DNA from: Deinococcus frigens DSM 12807
Lineage (GTDB): Bacteria; Deinococcota; Deinococci; Deinococcales; Deinococcaceae
Assembly: GCF_000701425.1 (NCBI RefSeq)
Contig: NZ_JNIW01000094.1
Coordinates: 1-8,171, forward strand
DNA: 8,171 nt
Direction: 5' to 3'
Shown here: positions 1-6,299 of the stretch, piece by piece
How positions within the stretch are numbered: the first letter of the stretch is position 1
Layout of the letters: each line of letters begins with the position of its first letter
Translations under genes and position numbers: made by a program
The notes under the pieces: generated by a model
Databases searched by the model: none
What the model was told of the DNA's origin: nothing
The model's input: the letters and a program-made list of their open reading frames with translations, nothing else

Positions 1-487
1 CGCAGCGTGGTTTGAATGTGCTGGTGTCCCAGCCGTTTACGGATGGTGGCCAGACTCACGCCCCCATTGACCAGCTCTGTCGCGTGGCTGTGCCGGAGCT
101 GATGCAAGGTGCAGCGGACTTCCGCCTGAGCCGCGTACCCCTGCCAGCGGGCCTGCACACTCTGGTAGCGCAGTGGACCCGCCCGTTCTTGGTGACCTGG
201 AACAGCGGTCCATGCGTGAAGGCCAGCGTCTTCAGGTAGCGCCGCAGCCGCGCCACCAGGGCCGGATCGTCCAGCAGCACCGTCCGTCTGCGCCCACCCT
301 TACCCAGCACGGTCAGGTGTTCGTCGCCCCGAGTCAGGTCCAGGTCACTCCAGTGCAACCCCAACGCCTCGCCGATCCGCGGTCCGGGCGCGTAAACCAT
401 CCGGAACAGCAGGACGTCGCGGCCCTATGCCGGAGAATGACCGAAGATACGCTCGATTTCCTCCCGGCGCAGCCAGCCCTCCGGGGT
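1..487 (-). pseudogene. Tyrosine recombinase/integrase remnant (5'-truncated, nonsense and frameshift)
   Basis: Catalytic-domain remnant of a phage/plasmid-type tyrosine recombinase, a family that cuts and rejoins DNA through a tyrosine. On the minus strand it reads PTPEGWLRREEIERIFGHSPA, an in-frame TAG at 427-425, then GRDVLLFRMVYAPGPRIGEALGL (first catalytic Arg region), VLGKGGRRRTVLL (the beta-hairpin Lys), and, after a one-base loss near 176-182, PLRYQSVQARWQGY and HQLRHSHATELV (HxxR motif), then RKRLGHQHIQTT (second His). The usual Leu before the first catalytic Arg is Pro here. The N-terminal SAM-like DNA-binding domain is not visible upstream, and the catalytic Tyr would lie past the left edge. 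Truncation, a stop and a frameshift make it non-functional. The TAG could be a CAG Gln codon mutated by one transition. The family assignment is firm; the 5' boundary is approximate. Confidence 0.88.
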
Positions 488-560
488 GGGGTGGGGGCAG
501 GAATCCAAGGTGCAGATCACCCTTACTGACGTGATTGACGTTGGACAAGCATCGTTCTCA

Positions 561-592
561 TTTATCAACGCTGAACATTCGGCCCCTACAGT
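561..592 (+). promoter_or_regulatory. Promoter A of the shared motif, upstream of the DUF4396 gene
   Basis: TTTATC at 561-566, a 20-bp spacer containing CTGAACA at 571-577, and TACAGT at 587-592. It matches promoters B, C and D in this window at the same spacing. The 20-bp spacer is longer than the 17 bp favoured by the housekeeping sigma factor, which suggests an activator. The start codon is about 104 nt downstream of the -10 box, so the transcript would have a long leader. The stretch from 488 to 696 holds no other gene that I can see. Confidence 0.7.
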
Positions 593-666
593 CTGCGGTG
601 GAATGCCTCCGCCCAGGCGGGAAAAGCACCCAGCGGAATGATGAACTTCAGAGCGCATCACCGCAC

Positions 667-683
667 TCCGGCACCACGCCGGA
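667..683 (+). promoter_or_regulatory. Hairpin immediately before the DUF4396 ribosome-binding site
   Basis: TCCGGC (667-672) and GCCGGA (678-683) pair around the loop ACCAC, one base before the AAGGA ribosome-binding site at 685-689. In the RNA this 6-bp GC-rich stem would abut the Shine-Dalgarno sequence and could tune translation. The structure is seen in the sequence; a regulatory role is inference, and short GC-rich stems are common in such DNA. Confidence 0.3.
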
Positions 684-696
684 CAAGGAACCCAGA

Positions 697-1386
697 ATGG
701 ACATGACGACGATGATTCCCGCATGGCTGACGCCCCTGGCATGGACCTACGTCCTCGCCTCTGTGCTGACGGCCGCATTCCTCACGTATACCGTCGCCGC
801 CCGGCGGCCGCGCTCAGCGCTTGACTGGGTCTGGCCCCTGAGTGCCCTGTTCCTCGGACCGGCGGCCCTCGCGCCGTATGCCCGCTGGGGCCGGGCGCCC
901 GGCAGCACACCACGGTCGGCAGGGGCACCGTTCGCTGTGGCGCTGCTGTCCGGGGCCGCCGCGTCCACCATCGCCCACCTGATCGGCGTGCCCGTGGTCT
1001 TCGGAGCCGGTTGGACGATTGCCGGCCAGGCATTGTGGGCGGTGGCGCTCTTCATCCTGATCCTGGCCACTGCTCTGCTGTTTCTGGCGGAGTACGCCAC
1101 CTCCGCAGGCCACCGATCAAGCGTTCTGGCCAGCCCGTCTGCCGGTACTCTCCTTCTGGCCACCTTTGTGACTGTTCTGGCCTTCGATGTTGGCATGGTC
1201 GGCTGGATGCTGTACCTGCACACCAATCAGCTCATGGCACCGATCACCGATGTGGTGTTCGTGTTTCAGATGCAAATTGGCATGATCCTGGGCATGCTGA
1301 CCGCCGCGCCCGTCGTCGCGTGGTTTACTTCCCGCCGGACGCTGGCGGTGGCGGTGCACGAGATGGCCCCAACCACAGGCCGCTGA
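697..1386 (+). CDS. DUF4396 domain-containing membrane protein
   Basis: A 229-aa multi-pass inner-membrane protein of the DUF4396 family, whose function is unknown; members often lie near metal-resistance or redox genes. Family marks are DWVWPLSALFLGP followed by YARWGR near residues 45-65, a central membrane region with AHLIGVPVVFGAG, and the C-terminal signature DVVFVFQMQIGMILG followed by a final helix and an SRR tail. About six hydrophobic segments are visible. The ATG at 697 is chosen because AAGGAA ends 6 nt before it; an in-frame ATG at 535 would lie upstream of promoter A and add a non-membrane, low-complexity stretch. The Cys/His-containing motif found in many DUF4396 members, of the HCGAGC type, is replaced here by SGAAAS. 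The gene stands alone and converges on the histidine kinase gene. Confidence 0.85.
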   Translation: MDMTTMIPAWLTPLAWTYVLASVLTAAFLTYTVAARRPRSALDWVWPLSALFLGPAALAPYARWGRAPGSTPRSAGAPFAVALLSGAAASTIAHLIGVPVVFGAGWTIAGQALWAVALFILILATALLFLAEYATSAGHRSSVLASPSAGTLLLATFVTVLAFDVGMVGWMLYLHTNQLMAPITDVVFVFQMQIGMILGMLTAAPVVAWFTSRRTLAVAVHEMAPTTGR

Positions 1387-1437
1387 TCGTCCCCGTGCTC
1401 GCGTCGGTCCTGGCTGTATCAAGGGTTGTGCGACCTA

Positions 1438-1547
1438 AAGCATTTGTCGAAATAGTTGTCAGGTAGAGCGAAGCCGAGGCTTATCCAAGAGCGTCTCCAA
1501 ACACTCCAGCTTCACTCAGGACGGTGCATCTTTTCTGTCAGATGCTC
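1438..1547. mobile_element. Candidate MITE or IS remnant with imperfect terminal inverted repeats
   Basis: The left end AAGCATTTGTCGAAA (1438-1452) pairs imperfectly with the right end, whose reverse complement is GAGCATCTGACAGAAA (1547-1532). Both ends are flanked by TA inside CTA (1435-1437 and 1547-1549), as expected for TA-targeting elements of the IS630/Tc1 type. The interior holds no convincing ORF. Together with the few bases on either side, this fills the gap between two convergent genes. Its right end reaches into the histidine kinase reading frame and supplies the last ten codons and the stop. No second copy is in the window, so the call rests on end symmetry only. Confidence 0.4.
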
Positions 1548-2691
1548 TAGGCGCGTCGGATGCTGTGGCCAGCGGCAAGTCCACCGTGAGGGTGGTCCCC
1601 ACGCCTGGTGTGCTCGAGATCCGGATCTCGCCTGCCATCGCCTCGATGAGGTGCCGTGAGACCGTGAGGCCGATCCCTGCCCCCACACTCTCCTCCGCGT
1701 CGCGGGCCCGGGACTGGTCAGAGCGGTAAAACCGCTCGAACACGTGTGGCAGGTCATTTGGGGCAATGCCTTCCCCCGTGTCCTGCACCTCCACGCACCC
1801 GAACTGTCCGTCTCTCTTCACCCGCACGGTCACGCCCCCCTGATGCGTGTGTCTCAGGGCGTTGGCCAGTAAGTTGACCAGGACCTGGGTGAGCCGGTCC
1901 GGATCTGCGAGCACCTGAACCTCGCGCCGCACGTCGAGGGTCAGGGTGAGGCCCGCGCTGGAAAAGGGCCGTTCGAACTGCGCACAGGCCCCACGGGCAA
2001 GTTCCGCGAGCGGTACAGGGCGCGGCGTCACGGGAATCACGCCCGCTTCCGCCTGCGTGACAAGCGACAGGTCCTGCGTGAGCCGCTCCAACCGCCGAAC
2101 TTCACGGATGATGTCTGGTCCCGCCTCCTCAATGCGGAACACCCCGTCCAGCAGCCCTTCCGTGAGCCCGCGCATGCCGGTCAGGGGCGTACGCAACTCG
2201 TGCGCGACCGTGCCGATCAGTTCCCGCCGCCGCACTTCCGTCGCTTCCAGCGCTTCGGCCATGCGGTTAAAGCTGTTCGTCAGTTCGCCAAGTTCGTCCC
2301 GGCCCAGTTCCGGCAGCCGCTCAGCGTAATGTCCGGCCGCGATACGCGTGCTGGCGTGGCTCACGCGTTGCACCGACCGCAGGATCTGGCGGCTGACGAG
2401 GGCGCTCACCGCCAACGCCACCAGCAGGGTCACGAAACTCGCCACCGCGAGGGCGCTTCCAAACGCGCCCGTGAAGCCCTCGGACAGTTGACGGCGCATC
2501 TCCGGAATGTCCTGCATGCCGAACATCTGCACCATCTGCTCGGTGTGCGAGCGGTAAAAGAACGGCGCGGTCCATTCCGCGATCACGGTCATCGTCATGG
2601 CGGACAGGGCGATCACGGCGAGGTATGAGAGCAGCAGCTTTGCCCGCAGGCCGAGTCCGGCACTGCCGCCGGGTTTACTTGAGCCGGCCAA
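1516..2691 (-). CDS. Sensor histidine kinase of an OmpR-type two-component system
   Basis: A membrane sensor kinase, 391 aa from a TTG start, which would phosphorylate the response regulator encoded just upstream. In order: transmembrane helix 1 (about 17-38), a short extracytoplasmic loop of about 40 residues rich in Met (MVQMFGM, 53-59), transmembrane helix 2 (about 80-100), HAMP (about 101-153), the H-box VAHELRTP with phosphoacceptor His164, the N-box NLLANALRH (273-281), the G1 box DTGEGI (304-309), the F-box FERFY (318-322) and the G2 box GAGIGL (337-342). The TTG at 2691 is preceded by a GGGGTGGGG-like ribosome-binding site about 8 nt away and overlaps the end of the regulator gene by 17 nt, which suggests translational coupling. 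Longer in-frame starts would translate antisense-looking sequence inside the regulator gene. The last ten residues come from the candidate mobile element at 1438-1547. The signal sensed is unknown. Confidence 0.92.
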   Translation of the reverse strand: MAGSSKPGGSAGLGLRAKLLLSYLAVIALSAMTMTVIAEWTAPFFYRSHTEQMVQMFGMQDIPEMRRQLSEGFTGAFGSALAVASFVTLLVALAVSALVSRQILRSVQRVSHASTRIAAGHYAERLPELGRDELGELTNSFNRMAEALEATEVRRRELIGTVAHELRTPLTGMRGLTEGLLDGVFRIEEAGPDIIREVRRLERLTQDLSLVTQAEAGVIPVTPRPVPLAELARGACAQFERPFSSAGLTLTLDVRREVQVLADPDRLTQVLVNLLANALRHTHQGGVTVRVKRDGQFGCVEVQDTGEGIAPNDLPHVFERFYRSDQSRARDAEESVGAGIGLTVSRHLIEAMAGEIRISSTPGVGTTLTVDLPLATASDAPRASDRKDAPS

Positions 2692-3355
2692 AGCGGTACC
2701 CCACCCCCCGGACAGCGTGAAGAAACTGCGGCGCCTGCCCAGACTCTCCCAGGTGCCTGCGCAGGCTGACCATGTGCACGTCCACCACCCGGTCAACTCC
2801 GGGAAAGTCCTCACCCCACACCCGCTGAATCAGCTCATTGCGGGTGAAGACCCGCCCGGGCGCCCGGGCGAGTTCGTGCAACAGATCGAACTCCAGGGCA
2901 CTCAGGTCAAGCGCCTGCCCGGCGAGACTGGCCGCGCGGGTCACTGGATCCACCCGCAGGCCCTCGTAGAGGACTGGGAGCGGAGCCGCCTCCCCCGACG
3001 TGCGGCGCAGGATCGCTTTCACCCGGGCCACCAGTTCACGCGGGCTGAACGGCTTGACCACGTAGTCGTCGGCACCGAGTTCCAGGCCAAGCACCCGGTC
3101 GAACTCCTCCCCGCGGGCCGTGAGCAGGATGATGGGCACGTTGGTGGTTGCCCGGAGACGTTTGCAGACATCCAGGCCGTTCACCTTCGGCAGCATGACG
3201 TCAAGCACGATGAGCGCCAGACCGCCCGCTTCAGCCTGAAGCAGGCCGTCGAGACCGTCCGCCGCCGTCTGCACCTGAAAACCTTCACGCTCCAGGTATG
3301 CGGCGACAACCTTGCGCACGCTCGGCTCGTCATCCACCACCAACACTGTCGTCAT
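2675..3355 (-). CDS. OmpR/PhoB-family response regulator
   Basis: A 226-aa DNA-binding response regulator and the likely partner of the adjacent kinase. The receiver domain (1-120) has the acidic pair Asp8/Asp9, phosphoacceptor Asp52 in LIVLDVMLP, switch Thr79 in ILLTA and Lys101 in VVKPF, all intact. The winged-helix effector domain (about 130-226) shows LSALEFDLLHELARAPGRV, RNELIQRVWG, the recognition-helix region VDVHMVSLRRHLG, and the closing hairpin VRGVGYRFG. The length is typical of the family. The ATG at 3355 has only a weak GGA in front of it. The gene does not carry the motif shared by the other four operons. As an activator of the OmpR class it could act at those promoters, but this is inference from proximity. 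Confidence 0.95.
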   Translation of the reverse strand: MTTVLVVDDEPSVRKVVAAYLEREGFQVQTAADGLDGLLQAEAGGLALIVLDVMLPKVNGLDVCKRLRATTNVPIILLTARGEEFDRVLGLELGADDYVVKPFSPRELVARVKAILRRTSGEAAPLPVLYEGLRVDPVTRAASLAGQALDLSALEFDLLHELARAPGRVFTRNELIQRVWGEDFPGVDRVVDVHMVSLRRHLGESGQAPQFLHAVRGVGYRFGRLK

Positions 3356-3530
3356 GCTGCGTCCAGTATGCCGGGAGATGACTGATCAAGGGATGTCGTC
3401 AGGACTGCATACTGATTCACTGACACTTCTGGCCATTGACTCCGGCGTGCCGGCCACCGCCGTGAAGATCCTGTTGCTTTTGCAGGCTCCTGTAATGAAC
3501 ATGGCTCCCCCAGCGCCAGCCACCGGGTGC

Positions 3531-4403
3531 TCATTGGTGCCAGGTGCTTCCCCCGTCGTCCGAGCGGTACACCGTACCGCTGGTGCCGGCGGCGTACAGC
3601 CGTGCCTCGTCCTGTGGGTCCGCCGTCACCAGCAGCGCGCCTTCCGGCAGGTTCAGGTTCGTCCAGCTCGCGCCCTTGTCCTCCGAGCGGGCCACACCTT
3701 CCGGGCCGGCGATGTACACGTTGCCGCTCATGGGATGAACGTCCAGGCCGGCAGCGGCTGCCGGCGGCGCGGCTGCGGCACGCTGCCATGCTGTACCGTC
3801 ATCCGAGACGATCAGCCTGGCGTCCATCATGAGGGCGTACAGGCGTGGGGTGTCGCCTGGTCCTGCGGCGAGGGCCATCGCACTGGGGGTTGCGGCGGAC
3901 ACGAACTGCCAGTTCTGGCCATCGGCGGTGCGGTACAGGCCCCGCCCCGCGAGGTTGGCGTACCACACGCCGGGCTGGTCAGGCGACGCGGCGAAGCCGT
4001 GGATGTCGGTGCCTGGCAAATTCCCGAACCCCTGATCCTGCCAGGTGCGCCCACCGTCCTGGCTGACCTTCAGGACGTCATGCCCGGCCATCATCACGGT
4101 GTCAGGGAAGCGCGTAGACGAGGCGAGGGCCATGGCGTCCCCCGCGCCATCGGATAGTCCCCAGCTTTTCCCATTGTCAGCACTCACGGAGACGCCCGCG
4201 TGCTGCCCGTACAGCAGCCGCCCGTCAGGGAGAACCCGCAGGGCGTGGAAGTCCCCGGACAGGCGCGCCGTGGTTTCGCCCTGGTTTCCCTGCGTAAGCC
4301 ACCACACGGCGCCGCCCAGCAGCGCCGTCGTCAGCAGCGCCGCCAGGACGAGCATCCGTCGCCCGGCCGGCGCGGTGTTCGTTGTCCTGGCCTTGGTCGT
4401 CAT
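3531..4403 (-). CDS. Membrane-anchored BNR/Asp-box beta-propeller protein
   Basis: A 290-aa protein with one N-terminal hydrophobic helix (about 17-36, with an Arg-Arg just before it), then an extracytoplasmic domain with six Asp-box repeats: SADNGKSW (74-81), SQDGGRTW (114-121), TADGQNW (159-165), SDDGTAW (200-206), SEDKGASW (240-247) and SDDGGSTW (281-288). Six evenly spaced Asp boxes imply a six-bladed beta-propeller of the sialidase/YCF48-like kind. It lacks the catalytic residues that would prove glycosidase activity, so an enzyme name would be unsafe; binding or assembly is as likely. The ATG lies one base after the stop of the DUF2933 gene, and its GGAAG ribosome-binding site is within that gene, so the two form an operon under promoter C. 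A decayed paralogue of the last two blades lies at 6384-6611. The 175-nt gap to the regulator gene contains no ORF that I recognise. Confidence 0.85.
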   Translation of the reverse strand: MTTKARTTNTAPAGRRMLVLAALLTTALLGGAVWWLTQGNQGETTARLSGDFHALRVLPDGRLLYGQHAGVSVSADNGKSWGLSDGAGDAMALASSTRFPDTVMMAGHDVLKVSQDGGRTWQDQGFGNLPGTDIHGFAASPDQPGVWYANLAGRGLYRTADGQNWQFVSAATPSAMALAAGPGDTPRLYALMMDARLIVSDDGTAWQRAAAAPPAAAAGLDVHPMSGNVYIAGPEGVARSEDKGASWTNLNLPEGALLVTADPQDEARLYAAGTSGTVYRSDDGGSTWHQ

Positions 4404-4404
4404 G

Positions 4405-4632
4405 TCACTTCCGCATGGCCGCCTGCACGGGGACAGGCGCCTGCTGTGGGGCCTGGTGCCCGTGAGGCATGACGCGCATCATCAGTAGCATGGAGAGCGG
4501 GCATGCGGCGGCCAGCAGGAAGGGCAGCGCGGCAGCGAACACACCGGGGGACGCGGCAAAGTACAAACCCGCAGCGACGATAGCGAGGCCGATGAGCACT
4601 TTCCAGTTCAGGCAAAACCTAAAGAGTTTCAT
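4405..4632 (-). CDS. DUF2933-type small membrane protein
   Basis: A 75-aa protein: NWKVLIGLAIVAAGLYFA (first helix), FAAALPFLLAAACPLSMLL (second helix, with the Pro-x-Leu-Leu-x4-Cys-Pro pattern of DUF2933), then MMRVMPHGHQ and a Pro/Gln-rich tail. The Met/His-rich stretch after the second helix could bind metal; this is inference. DUF2933 proteins have no assigned function and often sit near copper-resistance genes. The ATG begins exactly 6 nt after the -10 hexamer TACTCT of promoter C, and the GAGGG before it is only one base from the ATG, too close for a ribosome-binding site, so translation is probably leaderless. It is the first gene of the propeller operon. Confidence 0.8.
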   Translation of the reverse strand: MKLFRFCLNWKVLIGLAIVAAGLYFAASPGVFAAALPFLLAAACPLSMLLMMRVMPHGHQAPQQAPVPVQAAMRK

Positions 4633-4638
4633 GCCCTC

Positions 4639-4670
4639 AGAGTAGAGACCCTTTGTTCAACTTCGATAAA
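4639..4670 (-). promoter_or_regulatory. Promoter C of the shared motif, leaderless start of DUF2933
   Basis: On the minus strand TTTATC (4670-4665), a 20-bp spacer with GAAGTTGAACA, then TACTCT (4644-4639). The ATG follows after 6 nt (GAGGGC), so transcription should start at or next to the start codon. It matches promoter B at 16 of the first 17 positions. Confidence 0.75.
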
Positions 4671-4709
4671 CCCCCGCAGTAGTTGTGGCGAGTGGTTGGT
4701 GACCCTCCC

Positions 4710-4898
4710 CCTGTTTTCGGCGTCAACCTGCTGCAAATTTAGTGACACGTGAACCGCGAGGATCTGGCCACCCGGATCAGTGTTTGGGAGCAGGAGTGGA
4801 ACCAGGGTCAGGTACGGATGGATTGGCAATTTCGAACCGAGGATGCTCGTATCAAGCTCAGACACCTCTATCTCCGTCACAAAGCCGTGAAATTTCCT
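4710..4898 (+). pseudogene. IS630-family transposase C-terminal remnant
   Basis: The plus strand reads HVNREDLATRISVWEQEWN followed by GQVRMDWQFRTEDARIKLRHLYL and a TAG stop at 4896-4898. The block DWQF-T-DARIKL-LYP is the typical C-terminus of IS630-type transposases. Upstream, in another frame, LFSASTCCKFSD resembles the preceding WFSxLTRKxLxxSD stretch, so a single-base frameshift near 4741 separates the two. All DDE catalytic residues are missing, leaving only about 60 residues. The terminal repeats were not found. The fragment separates the propeller operon from the exporter remnant. The family call comes from recognising the motif and has not been searched. Confidence 0.65.
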
Positions 4899-4947
4899 TA
4901 GCCAGGTTCTGGTCAAGCCCCGAGTACCGGCAGGCGGGCGAGCTGGC

Positions 4948-5128
4948 GTTTGGGCTGCTGGCCTCGCCCGTGATGCTGATCCTGGTCCTGGCAGCGGACG
5001 CCATGAGTACCGCGCCCAGCACGAACTTCAGCGCTCCCGTCGGGACGTAGGCCAGCAGGGTCCCGAAGACCGAACCCAGCGCCATCGGCGCGACCATCCC
5101 AGTGAGACGCGCACTCCCCTGACGCTGC
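4948..5128 (-). pseudogene. TauE/SafE-type exporter C-terminal remnant
   Basis: On the minus strand, directly after the stop of the thioredoxin-like gene, an open frame reads RQGSARLTGMVAPMALGSVFG and then TLLAYVPTGALKFVLGAVLMASA. This resembles the last two helices of TauE/SafE (sulfite or organosulfonate exporter) proteins, with the GSxxGxLLAxxxPxxALKxxLGxxL pattern. Nothing upstream encodes the first six helices, because the thioredoxin gene begins at once, and the frame runs on into unrelated sequence near the IS630 remnant. I read it as the 3' stump of a lost membrane gene. The boundaries are approximate; the short length keeps the family call moderate. Confidence 0.5.
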
Positions 5129-5130
5129 GT

Positions 5131-5634
5131 TCAAAACTGCGCGCCGATCTTCCGGGCGTTCAAACGCAAGCTGTCACGGGTGAGTGGCCCCGACTGCTTG
5201 GCCTGCACGATGCCCTGTGCATCAATAAAAAAAGTCTCCGGCACGCCCGCAACCCCAAAATCAATGGCAGTTCGGGATTGGGGGTCCAGGACACTGGGAT
5301 AGGGGATGGCAAATTCCTGCTCGAAGGCCCGCGCCGCCTCGGGCCGGTCCTGAAAGATCACGCCCACCACCCTGACATTCCGGGCTTTCTGGGCAAATTC
5401 CCGGAGTAGGGGGGCTTCCTCCCGGCAAGGAACGCACCAGGACGCCCAGAAATTGATCACGGCTGGGCCGCCACCCTGCTCGCCCAGGCTGAGGGACTGT
5501 CCGCTGAGGGTGACCAGCGTAAACGCTGGCACAGGCTTCCCGATCAGGGGGGAACTCGGCCCGGAGTTGGGCCTCAGCAGCGCGGCAGCCACACTGGCGG
5601 CCAGCACCGGTGGCAGCCACCGCTTCCAGGCCAC
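5131..5634 (-). CDS. TlpA/ResA-like membrane-anchored thioredoxin
   Basis: A 167-aa extracytoplasmic thiol-disulfide oxidoreductase. The GTG at 5634 is chosen: it lies 13 nt after the DUF3105 stop, has GGA 5 nt before it and gives a normal signal anchor (WKRWLPPVLAASVAAALL). An in-frame ATG at 5715 would add 27 residues overlapping the upstream gene and remains possible. The thioredoxin fold shows PVPAFTLVTLSG (start of the AhpC/TSA-like domain), the redox motif WCVPC (Cys67 and Cys70) and the cis-Pro region GVAGVPETFFID (Pro132). Proteins of this class reduce cytochrome c precursors, copper chaperones or other envelope thiols; the substrate here is unknown. It is cotranscribed with the DUF3105 gene from promoter D. 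Confidence 0.88.
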   Translation of the reverse strand: MAWKRWLPPVLAASVAAALLRPNSGPSSPLIGKPVPAFTLVTLSGQSLSLGEQGGGPAVINFWASWCVPCREEAPLLREFAQKARNVRVVGVIFQDRPEAARAFEQEFAIPYPSVLDPQSRTAIDFGVAGVPETFFIDAQGIVQAKQSGPLTRDSLRLNARKIGAQF

Positions 5635-5647
5635 GGACGTCCGGCGG

Positions 5648-6202
5648 TTAATCGGGGAATCGCTCGGGGGCACGGTTCTTGTACCGCTCAATGAAAGCGA
5701 CGATTCTGGTTTCATCCACGCTGTCGAGGGTGTAGAGCCGCCGCCACGCTGTGACGGCCACCGGCACCTTCAACGCCTCGTTGGGGGCCACCACCGTCTT
5801 GTTGGGGAAGCGCCGCTGAATGCCGTCCAGCGCACCCTCTGTGCCTTGAAGGAGCGCTGGATTGTACTGGATGACGATGCCGCCGTGTTCCAGGTTGTGG
5901 ATCAGGCGTTCCGGCTCCACCATGTACGCAAACGTTCCCCAGGGCTGCGGTTGTACGTAATGCCAACCACTGGTGGCCGGAAACGAGTTGTAGGCAGGAT
6001 GTGCCGTCCCCACTGCGATGTGCTCCTGGCCCTGATTGGCGAAGGTCTGGCCCAGACCCCCGGTGTCCGCACCCGAACGTCCCCACCACGCGGCCCCCAC
6101 CAGCAGCAGGGCCACAGCTCCCACCAGCGCGGCGGGCCACAGGTTGCGGCGCGGCGGCGCTGAATTGAACTTCACGTTGGCTGGTTTGCTCATCTTGGTC
6201 AC
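5648..6202 (-). CDS. DUF3105 domain-containing membrane-anchored protein
   Basis: A 184-aa protein of the DUF3105 family, function unknown. Residues 21-40 form one membrane helix (LWPAALVGAVALLLVGAAWW); the rest is extracytoplasmic. Family marks are PATSGWHY (75-82), LIHNLEHGGIVIQY (100-113, His102 and His106, plausible metal ligands) and the terminal FIERYKNRAPE. Two starts compete: GTG at 6202, exactly 6 nt after the -10 hexamer TACGGT and so leaderless, and ATG at 6193, with GGAGAGG 8 nt before it. The matching geometry of promoter C favours the GTG, but an mRNA starting there would lack the full Shine-Dalgarno sequence needed for the ATG. The two products differ by three residues only. 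It is the first gene of the operon with the thioredoxin-like gene. Confidence 0.85.
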   Translation of the reverse strand: MTKMSKPANVKFNSAPPRRNLWPAALVGAVALLLVGAAWWGRSGADTGGLGQTFANQGQEHIAVGTAHPAYNSFPATSGWHYVQPQPWGTFAYMVEPERLIHNLEHGGIVIQYNPALLQGTEGALDGIQRRFPNKTVVAPNEALKVPVAVTAWRRLYTLDSVDETRIVAFIERYKNRAPERFPD

Positions 6203-6208
6203 CTCTCC

Positions 6209-6240
6209 ACCGTAGACCCTTCGTGTTCAAGAGCTGTAAA
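6209..6240 (-). promoter_or_regulatory. Promoter D of the shared motif, leaderless start of DUF3105
   Basis: On the minus strand TTTACA (6240-6235), a 20-bp spacer with CTTGAACA, then TACGGT (6214-6209). The GTG codon at 6202 follows after GGAGAG. The upstream part of the spacer differs from A-C (CAGCTC-like instead of TCGAAG), while the TTGAACA core, GGGTCTAC and the spacing are kept. Confidence 0.72.
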
Positions 6241-6299
6241 AGCGTTGGTGACGCTCAGGGCGCACAATCCGGTGTTCTCGGCCCCGCGCTTTACCGTTG

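Noticed and set aside
561..592. Shared motif as an ECF sigma-factor promoter with a GAAC -35 box
   Set aside because: The distance from GAAC to the TAC box is only about 10 bp, too short for the usual 16-17 bp spacing of such promoters.
535..696. Extended start of the DUF4396 gene at 535
   Set aside because: The start is upstream of promoter A and has no ribosome-binding site; the ATG at 697 has one and begins close to the first helix.
2692..2814. N-terminal extension of the histidine kinase from an ATG at 2814
   Set aside because: It lies inside the regulator gene in another frame, reads as low-quality Trp/Arg-rich sequence, and the TTG at 2691 has a good ribosome-binding site.
2597..3385. 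Long open frame on the plus strand (262 codons)
   Set aside because: It is antisense to the response regulator, whose intact receiver and winged-helix motifs show that the minus strand is coding.
3356..3530. Copy of the shared motif before the two-component genes
   Set aside because: No TTTAYM-N4-YTGAACA arrangement is present; only weak, badly spaced promoter-like hexamers were seen.
4629..4916. Minus-strand 95-codon frame upstream of DUF2933
   Set aside because: It is antisense to the IS630 remnant and runs through promoter C; no ribosome-binding site or family resemblance.
4742..5050. Plus-strand frame with a hydrophobic segment (GELAFGLLASPVMLILVL)
   Set aside because: It crosses the IS630 remnant in the wrong frame and is antisense to the exporter remnant; the hydrophobicity mirrors the helices on the other strand.
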